Shown in pieces: positions 25,482 to 39,500 of a DNA stretch of 64,000 nucleotides. Source of the DNA: Eudromia elegans (taxonomy: Eukaryota; Chordata; Aves; Tinamiformes; Tinamidae); assembly GCA_003342815.1 (NCBI GenBank), contig PTEX01000004.1, positions 992,001-1,056,000 of the forward strand, written 5' to 3'. Numbering within the stretch: position 1 is the first letter of the stretch; each line of letters starts with the position of its first letter. Made by a program: the position numbers and the translations under genes. Under the pieces are notes generated by a model. The model was not told where the DNA came from. It saw only the letters and a list, made by a program, of their open reading frames with translations, and made no database searches.

Positions 25482-28400
25482 TCCCATGCATTCAGATACT
25501 TCTTGAATGTTTACAAATCAGAACTAAGACTCTCCATCATAAAAATTGATCTAAACAGATCACTGTTATTCCACTGGCTAAATTCCCCTTTAAAAGGCGG
25601 TCATTTTAGAACATTACAAAATCAAACAGAAAATGCCTATTGTAAGAGTTGCCTAGATTTCAGGATAAGTAAGGGAAAAAATGGTAAACACAAATTATTT
25701 TAGAAAGTGAGGGAAGCAGGGAAAGACACGCAGAAGATCACTGCTCTTTGCCCAGCAGCTGCCTGGTGGTTCTTGCAAAGCCTAGTTGAATCCTTGAGGA
25801 TGGGATTTCCCTGCGCACAGCAGAAACTGTAATGAGCAGCTGAGAAGCATTCACCTCCTGGAGGTACACAGAGAAGGAGAGAGGCCCGTGTCCAGCAGTG
25901 CCACTTTTTGTTTAAAGCACTAGACCATGACAGCATCCTACGTTTCATGGAGGGGATGATGACATGTCTTATTCCTCACTTACTATAAGCACTAAAGGAC
26001 ATGTCTGCTGGAGGCAGCTACAGTAGGGCACCACTTCTCATGTTCATGTGATTGCTGAACATCAGAACTGCTAAGCTCCTACACTGCTTTTCTACTTATT
26101 CCTAGTAAGGACTAGTAAGTGAATCAGGACACAAGCCACCATCCTAATTTCATATAGTCAGACATAAAATGGGACTTCACCAAGACACATCAGTCTCTAG
26201 GCACAAAGGGTTGCATGCCTGCAACTACTGCTTATTCTGCAATCTCTCTAGACAAGTGGTGGTTGAGTAAAGCAGCAAAGTCAACAGCCTTGGCACTTTC
26301 CTGGCAGAATACACACACTGTTCAACAGATGACAATTTGTATGTGAATGTGGATTTCATATTTGGAATTCCTGTTCATTTCATTTATAACAATAATAAAC
26401 ACTAGAACATCAAAAATCTCCTTGATAAACAAGTTACTATAAAGAACATGTTATAACGTCGTTCCACAGAAGCAAAACAGCCATTTTATTCAAGACCAAT
26501 TAAAAAACTCAGCTATGATAATAAGCTGCAGTGATGTGCAATGGCGAGCTGCGTGCAGGGGGTGAGTTACCTCCAAAGTTTCTGCCAGACTAAACAGGGT
26601 GTCGGGGAAACCTGGTGCATCAAAGAGTCAGGATACGATTAGATAAACAAAGGATTTATCCTGAAAGCTTTTGGTGTAAATGTTCCTTTCTAGTATACTA
26701 AGGAGAGCATAGACACGGGTGCTACCCACATGCCAACATTCCCTTTACTTTAGGCACATGGTGCCTTGGAGTAATTAGGATGGGAGTGGTTCAATTTCAA
26801 GGCACAGCTGATCTCTTCCAGCCTGGTCAGGCAGGCTATAAACCTCACTCACCATTTTCCAAACATTAATCTTACAAAAATAGCTTTCCAGACTTGATTT
26901 TTCACAGGTAGTTGCAGTTCAAAATACAAAACACCAACAAAATGTAGCAAGCAGTCCTCTCTGTTCAGACAAAGGTAAGGCAAGAGCTTTAGTCACTTGA
27001 AGTCTAATTTCAGCCTGGAAGAAAGTTTAGCTCAATATTTATGACCTGTGCCTCTTTACCTTAAGAAATTCAACTCCGAGGCTTTCAAGTAGACCTCTTT
27101 CACCCCGTTCTGCACTCCTGCATCCCTCCTGGAGAGCACATGTGCAGACACACACAGACACACGTACACACTCATCTCAGTCTTTTGATATCATCATAAA
27201 AGCAGCAGTCTCTTCTTTCCCATGCACACATCTCATTATCCATCCTTAGTATACATCTTGAGTAATGCAATTTACTTCAATGTCACCAAGAGAGACACAC
27301 TCCTCTGGGACTGTCATTACCATAAACCACAATCTGCTGCCAATTTATATGTCCTTACCCACCCCTTGTTTTAACTTCTTTATAAATGATGACAAAAAGT
27401 GCTTTACACACCCCATCTCACTTCATTTTTACATCTTCAGAAACACTGTTTTTCCCTTCCTCCATCACCATGCTTGACGTTTTGTCACCATCTACAACCC
27501 TGTACTTCTAAAGCCCCGTATCAGAGCACAGTGCTGTTGCCTTGTCTGTGACCACCACTTCTTTCTGGCTTGACCACAGCTATACAAAGGCTACTTTTCC
27601 CTGGTATATGACAAACAAACAGGACTCCAATCTGCACCGAGCTCAGGCAGTTATCCCCCAGAAGCCCTCTTGTCACCAGGTGTTGAAGGACGGGCCATCA
27701 GAATGACCCACGGATGTGAACACAGCTGTCCTTTATGAATGAGCTGTCTCTAACTGTGACCCTACAACAAATAACAACAGCCTCAAAGCTGTGCAGTAAA
27801 TTTTAAGATATCTAAAGTAGAGATTGCTTTTACTACTCACCTACTCATTGACCTGTACAGTCCCCTAGCACTAGAATAAATTATTAATCAGAATGATAAT
27901 AATATTGGTCTAGGACTGTATTGTGCCATAATGAGTTGTGGGAAGCAGCATGAATCTTTAAGGGAAGATGGCTCATACGTTTTTATAAACAAAAGGATAA
28001 TAAAAGACTATTAGTAGGTTACTAGAGGGAACTAACGTATCACGGCATTCTCTGTCGATAGGCAATAAAAATTTAATTTATTAGGGAACTTCAGGAAAAT
28101 ATCTTGAAAAACACGAATAGCAGTAAAGGAGGAAGTCCTGGATACTAAAACTGAAAACCATAGGGTCTCAAAATCCTAAAAGGATTGTTATCAAGACAGT
28201 AATTGAAGCTGATCAGAAAAGAGAAAAAGGAAGATCAATCATTTCATGGAATACTAAACGAGATGACTTTTCCCCTCTGTACGTGAAGAGAAAAAAACTA
28301 TTTTAATGAGAAAAACAGATGTAACTGTGTTAAGCAAGACATTTTGGAGCTTTATTTCTATTAATTCATGAGTTTAAATCAGATCTTGCTTTTACTAAGA

Positions 28401-28780
28401 TTTCTGCCCTTAATAATTTAATGAAGACATTACTAAGGATTGGGAAAACTTTTAATCTCCTAAGAGAGATGCTGAGAAATAAAGATACTAGAAGCTACTT
28501 CCACATCTCCCTCTCTCAGTCAGAGCACAGGTACATGCTCCAAACAAACCGAATTCCTTCTGGGACACTCTGGATGAAGCCAAGCCAAGAGGGAAGACGA
28601 CCAACCTGAAAAGGAGTGAAACAGGTGGTGCTGATCACAGCACAGAATCAATCACTGACGAGCCAGAACTGGAGATGGACCACTCCATTACCAGGACCTG
28701 CCTTCTGCACTGGGAGAGACACAGCATTTCCACAAGCCTATGTCAGCATATGTTTCTACCACACACTATCCAAAAAAAAT

Positions 28781-28803
28781 TGGGGGCCTTTGGGGGGAGG
28801 GGG
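28781..28803 (+). repeat. G-rich tract, G5-N5-G6-A-G5
   Basis: The plus strand shows three G runs close together (GGGGGCCTTTGGGGGGA followed by five Gs). Because the runs can be subdivided, a G-quadruplex is possible. On the transcript strand the tract is C-rich. Confidence 0.75.
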
Positions 28804-31519
28804 AAGACTTAAAACATGAGTCCATTCTGCAATTGCTTGGCTCCTAAAATCCAGCAGAACTTCTGGCAACAAAAGAAAAGCAGTACAATTAAACATTATT
28901 TTGTCTCCCTAAATTCTTCTGCTTTTCAACAGTGTAGAGGATTTTCCTTCATTTATTTCCCTGAGCTGTTCAGGTGGCAGTACTACATGCTGTTAAACAG
29001 CTGCTGTGGTACATCCCTAAGGTATAGGGCATTATCCTACTATATTAATAGTCCAACACGCACTCTATAATGAAAGGTGCTACAGGACAGCAGCTATCAA
29101 AGGGACCACATGTTACTGAAAGACTCACAGTCTTTCCAATATTTTGCCCCTTGCGGTGATTTTGTTAGACACAAAAAACATCTGCTTCATTTTGGCAGAA
29201 TTTTAATGACCATCCAGGGCACACGCAAATGCTAATGGAAGTTCTAGAGGCAGGAAGGATCAGACTGTACGCAATGATCCCACACTTCGGTTTATCAAGG
29301 TGACTTGGGAGTCTCATTCCTTACAGGCAGGAAAGACGCCGCTCACCACGACAGCCTGCTCTGCTTATGCCAACTGTCAGAGCAGAGCACTGCTGCTGGT
29401 TACCAGCTCCCTTCACAAGGAAGGCCAGAAACGTCACATGGCTCCTGACATTAGGATTCAAACCCTCCAAGAAGAACAAAATAGCACCAAAAAAGATTGC
29501 TCAAGGGGAAAAGCCAACACTATAACCGTATTTGAAATGAGTCACCCTTTGTGCGAACTGATACTAACACAATAGCATGAAGAAATAAGCCACACACTGA
29601 TTTTTTTTTGCTCATTGGTGACACTAATTTGTGTTTAGTATTTCATTTGAATTAGACTGAAAAACAAGACTAGACCATTTTAAATCCTGACTTTCATGCA
29701 ACACTGTAAAGGAAAGGCCATACAGCTATAAACAACTGCAGCAAAGAAAAATGAACTCTGGAAAGGTGGTACACTGAAGGCCAAGCGGGATTATTTTGTT
29801 GCCTTAGGGTTTCAGCAATATTGTGGAAAAGTTTATACATTAAAACAAACAAACAACCCCATGATTATTGACTTCTACTTAGATTTATTGTTAAGGCTTT
29901 TCCTTTTTCTCTTATACCTGTATTTATTTAACATGGTACATAAATACAAATCACTAGAGTGTAAAAAAAAGTTAGGATTCTTTTAAAAAGAACTATACAT
30001 CTATACAGATGTATAGAAATAGATATCTAGAAACAGTTCCTCAGTATCTCAAAGCACTACACTCAAAAAACGCCCTCCTGTTCTTCAGATTGAGCTGTCA
30101 CTGCCTATATTTTGGCAAAGGACAAGAGCATATGTTTCCTTCAAAGCCTTAAAATCCCATGTGTCCTTCATCCCCTTTCTAGGGTATGGTTATTTATTTA
30201 TTTGGTTATTTAGCAGAACTACCCTAGGAGGCAAGAGCACTCCTATACTCCAAAAATGGTACAGTTAGCACTTGGCAGGAGTCCCGTTTTGGCAGATTCA
30301 AGAGAAGTCATGACAGAAATCAAGCAGTGCACCCACATGCTTAGGTCCCCTTTTCCTTGGGCAGTCCCATGCTTCCCAACATTCTTGCTTTCCTTGTACC
30401 TACAGGACTTTAAACTCTTGGGAACTTTTTACACTCATGCCATGCATTGCTTTCCTTCATCTATCACTACCCAAACTCTAGTCATTTATACCAGTAAACA
30501 GCACATTAGCTACCAGACAGTTCCTAATCAGTCTTCCTTTTCATCAGGAGCCATGCTAGCAGTTCAACAGATGAGGTTCCTTTCAGAGACTTCTCTTCTT
30601 CTAATGAAGTGGCAGAAATCTTATTCTATCCACTCTGAAACGATTCAGGGCCAAAATAAGGGCACATCAGCTTACGTCCTGTTTTCTAACCCTTCATCTG
30701 TCCTTGCCCCAACCCCCTAAATTACCTTGAAAGAACATTTTAATTGCAAAGGACAGGCCCATATGGCAATTTTCTTTCTATGAAACAAGTTTAGCATTAG
30801 AGCAAACTTTTAAAGCACCCTTCACATATCAAACCTCCTCACTGTGTTCCCAATCAGAAAGGAGACTCGAGTCCCCAGTGGTGCCCTGAATCCATTCTGT
30901 CTTGACTTACTACAAGGAGAACCTGCTGATATGTTGTGGAAAGGTGCAGGAAAATAGGAACCAAAGAAAAAGAAGATAAATTTTGGTGTTCTACAGAAAA
31001 ACTGAAACCTTGGTCCACCAGGCTGCTGAAGAGCATTCACTCAAGGACCATGTCCAAATTGGAGCCCTTCAAACACTGGAGCTGTTGCATTGTTTTTCTT
31101 TTTTTTTGTTTCTTCCCTTTGCTTTTCTAAGCCATCCCATTGTTTTGAGGCAATCCTCGGGTTCTGATAGCTTGACACAAAGACAGAAACCTAATTCTTT
31201 CAGCTGCTGACAAAGACAAGTTTTTCTCACCTGCAGTTAATCAATTCAGCTTTAATCCTTCTGCTATTCCCAACCTGCCTTGGTAACTTACATAGCTTCC
31301 ATCTCTGAATGACCCTACAACCCTTTGTGCCTTTCCTCACCACATATATGAAAGCTAACAAAAAAAAAAATCCATTTCCTCCATTTTGCTAATGTGGGTT
31401 TAGGTAAAGAAGCATTAATGTGGGTTTATCTCCCCAGTTATCAGGGTGCCCGTTAGCAAGAGACAGGCTTTCAGGTGCTTCATGTTCTGTTCAAAGGACC
31501 TACCTTGGAATGCGACGAT

Positions 31520-31985
31520 TCATGTCCTAGAGGATTTTATTGTTCCTTACTGACCACCAAGTTTGATTAGAGCCAATGTGGGTGCCTATGACACAGGTGT
31601 CGGTATCCCCATGTCCCCATATGAAAAAGTCTATATTGCAAGCAGATTTGGCAAGGGTAATGACTTGCTTCAGCAGGAAAAAAACTCTGCCAGGCAACAC
31701 ACGGCACCTTTGGAAAAGGAAGGGCTGAGCACGGGGCCGCAGCTGCTCCCTGAGATGCTCCCTCTCCCTGTCCAGCAGGACGATGAGAAAGGCGGCCACG
31801 AATGACATGTTGTTACCTGGGACTATGGCACATGCCTGGCAAAACATGCAACATGCCACCGAGTGTCACTGCTGGGCAGACAGGATCAGCATCATTTATC
31901 CCCATCTCCAGATTTCGGGGAAGGCAAAGTTCCCCAGGTGGAACAGCAGCACAACCAAGGTAAGGCCTACGTTTCCTAACTATAT
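31520..31985. other. GC-richer patch open on both strands, unidentified
   Basis: A relatively GC-rich patch is open in one frame on each strand. The minus-strand frame (31859-31527, 110 codons) contains MSFVAAFLIVLLDREREHLR and QPFLFQRCRVLPGRVFFLLK. The plus-strand frame covers 31563-31805. A plus-strand donor-like AACCAAG|GTAAGG is at about 31960. The hydrophobic-then-charged start loosely recalls some transposase-derived proteins, but I cannot name a family. It could be a decayed transposon or retrocopy, an antisense RNA exon, or chance. Confidence 0.2.
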
Positions 31986-32139
31986 GCTGTGAGTAGGAAA
32001 GCCACTCTAACTTCTTCAATAGGTCATGTCTGTACTTTCTAAGCACTTACAAATGCCAATGTATGTGTAAGTCTGGTCAAGAAAAATAAACCAAAACAGA
32101 TGCTAAGAAAGGCTAGCAGCTCATCACATCTGATAAAAG

Positions 32140-32470
32140 ATTATTAAAAGATCTTGGCTTGTTCAGCCTGGTTAAACAAACACGGAGAGGGGATACATTT
32201 TGCTGTGCACAAATACCCTGGGGTAGAAATAGCAGAGGAGGGGAAATGACTATTTAACTAAAGGACAATACTGGTACAGAACAGATGGTTATGAACTGCC
32301 AAGGAATAAATTTAGGCTGAAAATTAGACAAAGGTCTCTTATCGGCAGAGCAATGAGGCTCTTAAACAGCCTTCACAGGGAACAGGAGCAAAAAGCCACT
32401 GCGCTAATTGAGAGATAAAGTATCATATATTTCTGGAAGGCTTTATGCAATATGGCTCCCTGGGAAAGCA
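32140..32470 (+). mobile_element. Old CR1-like LINE fragment
   Basis: Diverged matches to the CR1 3' region are visible: CTTGGCTTGTTCAGCCTGG, then AATAAATTTAGGCTG with AAATTAGACAAAGGT, then AGAGCAATGAGGCTCTTAAACAGCCTTC. These correspond to the consensus parts ending in 'aggaagaaattctt' and 'gaacagcctcccaa' of CR1 ORF2 and 3' sequence. It is 5'-truncated and carries many changes and frame breaks, so it is old. The 3' boundary is uncertain. It lies antisense to the neurexin transcript. Confidence 0.6.
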
Positions 32471-32812
32471 CAGGTCTGGAGGCAAAGATTCCGGAGGACC
32501 CCTGCCGCCTTCTGCTTCTCTGCACTTCACACTAGAATCCCTTCATACGAACACATCAGAAGGACAGCTCTGCAGCCCACGGACCTGCCGGCACCAGCAC
32601 AAGGAAAGGCTTTTGGGCTGGACTCTGCTGAAAGGTGAAGGACAACAACTTTTAACAGAGGGACTTCTCAAGCAGCCAAATCTGCAAAGGAGGCCTGAGA
32701 TGAGCTGATATATTATGTTACTAAAAAGGCCAAAACAGCAAACTAGTGTAGACATACGCGTGACCTGTTTTGGAGCTCATCAACTAAAAATCATAAAATC
32801 AACCAACCATAC

Positions 32813-32830
32813 AAAAAAAAAAAAAAAAAA
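32813..32830 (+). repeat. Poly(A) homopolymer, 18 bases
   Basis: An uninterrupted run of 18 As after CCATAC, about 340 bases downstream of the old CR1-like fragment. CR1 elements do not end in poly(A), so the two are probably unrelated. Confidence 0.9.
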
Positions 32831-33513
32831 TCTCGGGTTCAGAAAAGCTTCTCAGCACCCTGTTGCACACAAGACAGCCCACCTGATGACAACCAGTCAC
32901 TGGAAGATTTATCTTCCTCTTTTGGCTCTGCAACACCTTCTCAAAAGGCCAATTGTTCCTCCCCACATCCCTTATTTCTTTTTACTAATAAAATGCAAGG
33001 ATTGAGCTCAAGAGGAACAGCACAGCTATGAATATAATTATGACAAATGATCTTCATTCACTATGAATAGTGGATGCTAAATTCTTTTAAAGGCCCACGT
33101 AGATTTGTACATGTTTAGTCTTCCTGCTGTGCATTTGTACCAAAAGTTTGTGGTAAGTAAATAATTTTCTTGAATTCTAAGGGGTGCTGGAGAATTACAT
33201 GGCTCATCCCATCTGCTTCATTCTGTCATTCCATTCATCAGGCTTGCTGGCTGTGGACATGCCTCATGCAGTATTCTATCATCATTTTGACATCACCAGA
33301 AATCCCCAGCAATATCTTTTGGTGTTCTAAATACTGAGGACAAAAGGCGCATGGATAGTTCTAAGTCTTCAGCAGATCATCACAAGGATATTGAATCAGC
33401 AAAAGGCCACAGAGAACCTACCTGGACAAAAAAGTCCATTCTCACAGAGGAAAGGGTCTAGAACATGATTTAAAATAAATACTTAAGACATAAACATAGA
33501 TCTTGTGGCACTT

Positions 33514-33565
33514 AAAAAAAAAAAAAAAAAAAAAAAACAAAAAAAAACCACAAAAAAACCCACAA
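33514..33565 (+). repeat. Poly(A) run of 24 with A/C-rich tail
   Basis: A 24-base A run (33514-33537) is followed by A-runs interrupted by C (ACAAAAA, CCACAAAAAAACCCACAAC). The same A-then-C texture occurs after the A run at 54651 and near 25425-25480. Confidence 0.85.
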
Positions 33566-36500
33566 CTATGAGATCATCAATTAGCTAAGACAGTTAAATG
33601 AAAGCCCTATAGAGTAGAACATGCTTTTCATCAAATAGATAATCCTGATACAGGTGTATGTAATTTAAATCAAATATGAAGACTACTCAGTGAGAAAGTG
33701 GAGGAACTCATGAGGTGTTTTTGTAGACCATAAACCTCACTGTTCCTCCAGCAAGTCTTCAGCAAACCAATACAGGAGACAGTGTGGTTTCAAGTGGCAA
33801 GCTCCATCTCACTGGGGAAAGTTGAACAATTTATTAACTTATAGAATTAACCTAAACTCCCTTATTGCTCCACAGCGCACCACATGCAGAGGCCATATCC
33901 AGTATTACTACACACTTCCCTTCACCAACAGTAGCTGAAACCATTCCTGCTGTGGCTGAACCTTCTGATGATGAGAGGTATTTAGCTGCATGCCTGACTG
34001 AACGCCGTTTCCCAGAATTCTTGGATAACAAGAATTAAATTTTAATGCCCTTAATCTGGCTGACACTTCTTCATAAGGCCTTTCTCCCCTCCTTCTCCTG
34101 TGTTATAAATGACCAATTACCTAATCTGAGGTAATGCAGGCTCTGGTTGAGGCTAATGAAGACGCGGTGGGTGAGATCCTGTTCGCAGCACAGAGTCGCA
34201 TTAGGAAAGATTAATCATCTTCTAACTTACAGTCCCACGTCGTGGCTCCAAACGGTGAGAAGGCAGAGAAAGAAGCATCCATCACAGGCACCAAATAATA
34301 TAGCAAATGCTTGGCAGTTGATCAGCAGTAGGGTGCCCTCCTAGCAGGAGCAGGGAGAATCCAAGCGAAGAGCAGCAGCGGCACTCCAAGGTTGCTCAGG
34401 GACAGAGATCAACATGCGAGAGGCAAGGAAGGAAACAAGCCCCAGCTGCTCCTCAGATTTGTACTTGGGAAGGAAAAGGGCTACAGCAGCCCTGCAAAGA
34501 CAATCCCTCACCCTGTGGGATGCTGCCCTTCCAGGGCAGTAAGAACACTGTCTCCAGGCAGCATACTCGACAGACTGAGGGAAACCATGCAGCAACAGTC
34601 TAAACCTGAGTGCAGTGAAACCAACCTCCAACCACTTATTGCTATTGCATACCCCACACTTTTTTTTCCAGGGAAGTCTTACACAATTATTGCTATTTTA
34701 TCTCTACATTTAAGATGATATTCATCACTTTCTAATGTTCCCCCATGAACTAACCCTTTGTCCTCACCACACTTAGACTGCACGAGCACCATGGAGTCAA
34801 AGGGTGGTTTTGCTCTACCAAGGCCTGGCCCTGAGTGGCTCTACCCACTCTGAAGAGATACACGGGGCTACCCTTCATGCTAGCTATTCACTCCATTCCC
34901 AATTCTATACTCTGAAAAAGAATAACGCATTTCTACTGTGAACTGAGGCAGAGAGAGATTGGTGGTGGGAGGAGGGGAGGCAGCCATAGTACATCTATAT
35001 TCGGATTGACTACAGACTAATGCTACATAATTACTATAAGCAGTAGAAAGGATAAGGAAAAAATGTGCATCCTCCACCTTTATCACCAGAAGGCATCAGA
35101 AACAGAGCAATTGTATAGTCTTCTTTTTTCTTTTTCCTTTCTTTTCTTTCCCTTGCATTCTTTGTGAGGACATTTTAGAACTGCTTTTTTCACTGTTATT
35201 GCCAATGACCTTTACATTTCTTTCCTTTAAGCAGTAAAAATCCTTCATTCCCATCAAGAGATGCTCCCAGTCAGCTGCAGAATACTTCAACTGTGACGGA
35301 AAAGAATTGTTCCTTGATCCCCTATTCATACATGCCTGGGTCTCCAGCCACCTTATCTTCTCAGCTTTTAAGGTCCTTCAGTATCCCTTCCCAGCTCATG
35401 GGGGTGCCTTCCTCCTCATGAGAGAGGAATTTACAATTTATACAGCAGGAAGAGAGCCTATGTTGTCAGTGAGAAGCTGAAACGGAATCCTGTGAAACTG
35501 ATAACATGTGTGGCAAGAGACTTAAAACATTGACATTTTCAGTTGTGCTTTGTCATCAAGTTTAGTTTCTTCATATGCTGGGTGCAAGCTGACAAAATCA
35601 GGTGCTCTATTTAGTTCACAAAGTATATTCCCACAGAGGCTCAAAGTAAATGTTCTTAAGCAATTTAAAGCCATCTTTACTCATCCTCTCTCTATTTCTG
35701 TACAAAATGCAAATAAAGCATTTTAGGGTCATTTCTTCTGAGACAGAGAGGCAGACAAGACTCGAGAAAGCTACCTCATATTGCTTTGGGAACTGGATTC
35801 CAAACAAAGGGGCAAACACAGCGGGTAGTCCCCTAAGCTGCCTTCTGAAAGAGAAAACGCTGCCTTGAGCCGTTATCAATCTCTAATACTTAAGAGACAT
35901 CTGGGGAAAGAACTACTATTTAGGGAGTTAAAGTGATAAGCAGAGATTTAGAATTTGGTTTAGTAAATCTGAGGAATGAATTTAACACTAGGGTTAGGCA
36001 AAGATGAAGCAGAAACTTAATTTAACAGTACTAAACTTCTTTTCAAAGGTCTTGGGGAAAAAAAAGTCTTCTAAATTAGGCTTTGGAAACCCCTGACAAC
36101 TTTTCAATTTATTCTCTAAATGTGTAACTCTTTGTTTTACTTGATCTCTTCTTTTTTTTTTTCCTGAAACTAGTTTCCTGAAGCCTGTGGTCTCTAGATA
36201 AGCCAAACAACATGGAGCATGCTGCTCTAGCAAGAACCACTAATCAGCTTGCACAGTACACACGTCCAACTTCTACGTGTGTCTGCTGCGTGTGCTTTCT
36301 ACCAAGACACACGCTAGCCAGCATGCAGTAAACTTGAGAGAACTGAAAATGACATCCTCTTAACAACAAGCTGGTGTAATGCAGCTGAGCACATGGACAC
36401 AGCAATGGCCAAAGCGGAACATTTAACACATGAATTACAACCACCAGGAGAAGGTCTCCACAAAAACTCATGACATAGTGGGAACGATTGACCAGAATTT

Positions 36501-39500
36501 ATTCTCAAACAATTCAGTGCCCGAGGATCTACAGACTCCTTGCAGGACCAAAAGAGTTAAGTCAATGTCATACCAGAAACTAGCATTAGAACCACAAGTT
36601 GAGGATTGTTCTGATATAGAAGCTTCCCCCCACAAACTCTTCAATTACCTAAAATAATCACCTACATAAACTTTCTAATTGCCAAAGTGTAACACATTAT
36701 TTTCTCAGAGCCTGAGCCAGATCTAAGCCAAAGGAAGATCCATTACTAACCTCAAACTAGCCAGTCCCTGCTCTCCTCTAATTGCCTTTTGAAGAGGAAG
36801 GTCTCTCTGACATGCAAGTGTAACTGTGGTTCTAGTTACCAGCTCCTATACTGAAAAAATGTAGTATGGCACCAGCAGTGAATTCCAAAAGGGATCTCGC
36901 ACTCCTAAAAAAACAAGTGCAAACAAGCAAGCAAATGAGAACCAAGAGAAACTTTGATCAGTGCTTAACAGTTTAAAGGCTCTGTCCCTAGATAATTTCT
37001 TGGTGACTGTGAGCTTTGTAGACTCACAGCATGACCTGGGCTACCTTTAGAAGGAAGAACACAGAAGAGAAACACCCTTTCTCCCATTTAGCATAGCAGT
37101 TCCTGAGCCAGAGAAAAAAGGACAGAGAAGGGAAGTCAGAAATCTGAACTACTGCAGTTGTACCATGGTAAGTCAGTACAAAAGCCATGTTCAGCTGATG
37201 CTACCCTAGTTAGATCAATAGTTCCCATACATAATGTCATGTGCTCCTCTTATCCTATATCCATGCCCTCATATCCAAAATGCCTTCAAGCTCCAGAGAC
37301 ATCTTGACTCAGCTTGAACCTCATGGCTCAGTAGGACCTTTACATAGTAAATGCTAGACGAAGACAGACAGACACAGGAGGAGATGATCTCAGCCAAATT
37401 TATGCATGGAAGGATGCTGTAATTCTCTCCCTGCCCTCTCTCAACTACTTATGGGGATTCTAATCTAGAAATAACAAATCAGAAAACTGCTCAGAGTCAG
37501 CAGAAATATAGGAAAGCACAAGTTCAAGCACTTCAAAAACAGGGAGAACAAAAGTAGTATAAGTGAAGACAGACTGTTCTTTACAGAAGACTCAGAAAGC
37601 GAGAGGCAGAGCTGCCAAGGCACTGAACACATGGCTACAGCACATGAAGGTACGTGTGGTAGCTGGGAAGTTGAACTGGCAGGCTTCAGGGACGTGAACG
37701 TGAGAAGCTGCCTTTCATCCTCAGATACCTGGCTTCCATACAGAAACAAGCTGTTCTGCAGAATGAATGCAAGATCTCTACACATGCCCTCACTATTCCC
37801 ATAGCCCCAATGACTTTTCACACTGACATTAAACCCCACCAGCAACCCAAGGGGAGGTTAATACCCTGGCCAGCTCGTGGAGGGTCACCTCATTCCCCTG
37901 AGCTTCTCTACCTCCGGCACAAACACAGCAGAAACTCAGGAGACTTTTCAAGCATCAGCTTCCATTGCTTGCTCTCTATGTAGGTAGCAGCTTCAGATCA
38001 GTATTTCTCTACACCAAACCTAACTGAAAGCAGACAAAATAAAATATACAGGAGCTCCTAAAAACACAGCTTCTCCATAAACAGGAAAGCATGCAACGGG
38101 AGAAGGAGGGCAGTGGAACTGCTAATGGTTTTGTTTTAAATAACATAATCAGAGAATTCAAGTTTCCAGGCTTGAAGCAAAACGTTTGACACCAGACCAA
38201 ATACATAAATGTGAAGTTAGGCAGACTCCTGTAACATGCAATCATCCTCATCACTCTGCAGGCTATCAATGAGGTACGACCACTGAGAACAAATGCAGTC
38301 CCTGCTCCGCTGCTGGCGTTTAGTGTAGCTGCTCCCAGACCACAGCATCCTGAAGAAGCCTGCGGAGGGTTTCCTAAGCCTTTCTAAGTGATGGCAAAGC
38401 CACAGGATTCAATAAACAGGGAAGGAAGATGGAAACTGCCGAGGGCTATACAAAGCCTTAGGTGATTTTGGAAAACCTCTTTGTGGGATTAATTTGGAGA
38501 GGAGAAAAAGGCAACTGGAGAGAAATAGATTCTTTCTAACTTCATTTTAGCTTTTCATGTTCCAAATACCCATCAAGGGCCTGAGATAAGCCAAGCAAAG
38601 CCTGCTTGGGCTCTGGTAGAAACACAGCACCATCTCGTGGAGCAAAGGGAAGTATCAGAAAAAAAGGAATAAGTATTTCAGCACTTGAGACATCTGCAGC
38701 TTGGCTTTTTGACAGCCTGCTCTTCCAACAGGTTAACAAATCTCTCTATTGAGTTTGTGCTTAAAAAAAAGTTCATTGCAGATCTATAAAGAACAAATGA
38801 ACAACAAACAACTCCCTATTTTTATCTCTCAAACTCATCACCGTTAACATAAACACTGGGGGCCTCTACATAAATAGAGACGTGTGGGCAGATAACCATC
38901 TGTACTGCATGCTATTTGCCAGCAGCCCTGCTGCAGCTGTGCACACCCTTTTCTTGGAAGCTTGCATTTTCTGTGCTTAAGGTGGATAAGGAAAGTATGC
39001 TCCCAGATATTCAACTTGCTAGGGGTCTAGACCCATCCTTAAAATGTAGTCAGACCTGGAAAAGAAGAAAAAAACAAAAAACAAACAAACAAGAAAAAGC
39101 AGACAGAGGGAAACTAAGAAAGGAAACTATTCCCCAGCCTACCATATTTTCTCCCAGATATGGAGATATGTTTACAGAGCATCAGAGTTTGGCATGTGTC
39201 ACCTGGCTGGTTCATATGTTACTGATCATAAGAACAAACCTTGGGGCACCAGTAAAAGTAATTAGAAAACTCAGGGGTTTTTTTCTTTTTTCTTGACCAA
39301 CTGGCAATAGAAACTCATCTCTGCAACACAAAGCATTTTAATGTTCTGGTGAGGGATTCTAAAGATTGTAGGTAAATACAGAGGTCTCTCAACAGGAGGA
39401 TGGAGTTCATCCTGCTTTCCGCTCTATCCCAACTAGTGCTATCACCAGTTTAGGAAACACTCCTATTTTGTTATGGACACTTATTTATTTATTTGTTTTT

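Larger units (their letters stand above)
23786..31519 (-). other. NRXN3 intron, no genes seen
   Basis: Intronic sequence. It holds A/C low-complexity at about 25425-25480, a G-rich tract at 28781-28803 and short CA-rich words near 27150. Segments near 24890-25090 and 26510-26660 look unique and balanced in composition and could be conserved, but nothing coding is recognisable. Confidence 0.6.
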
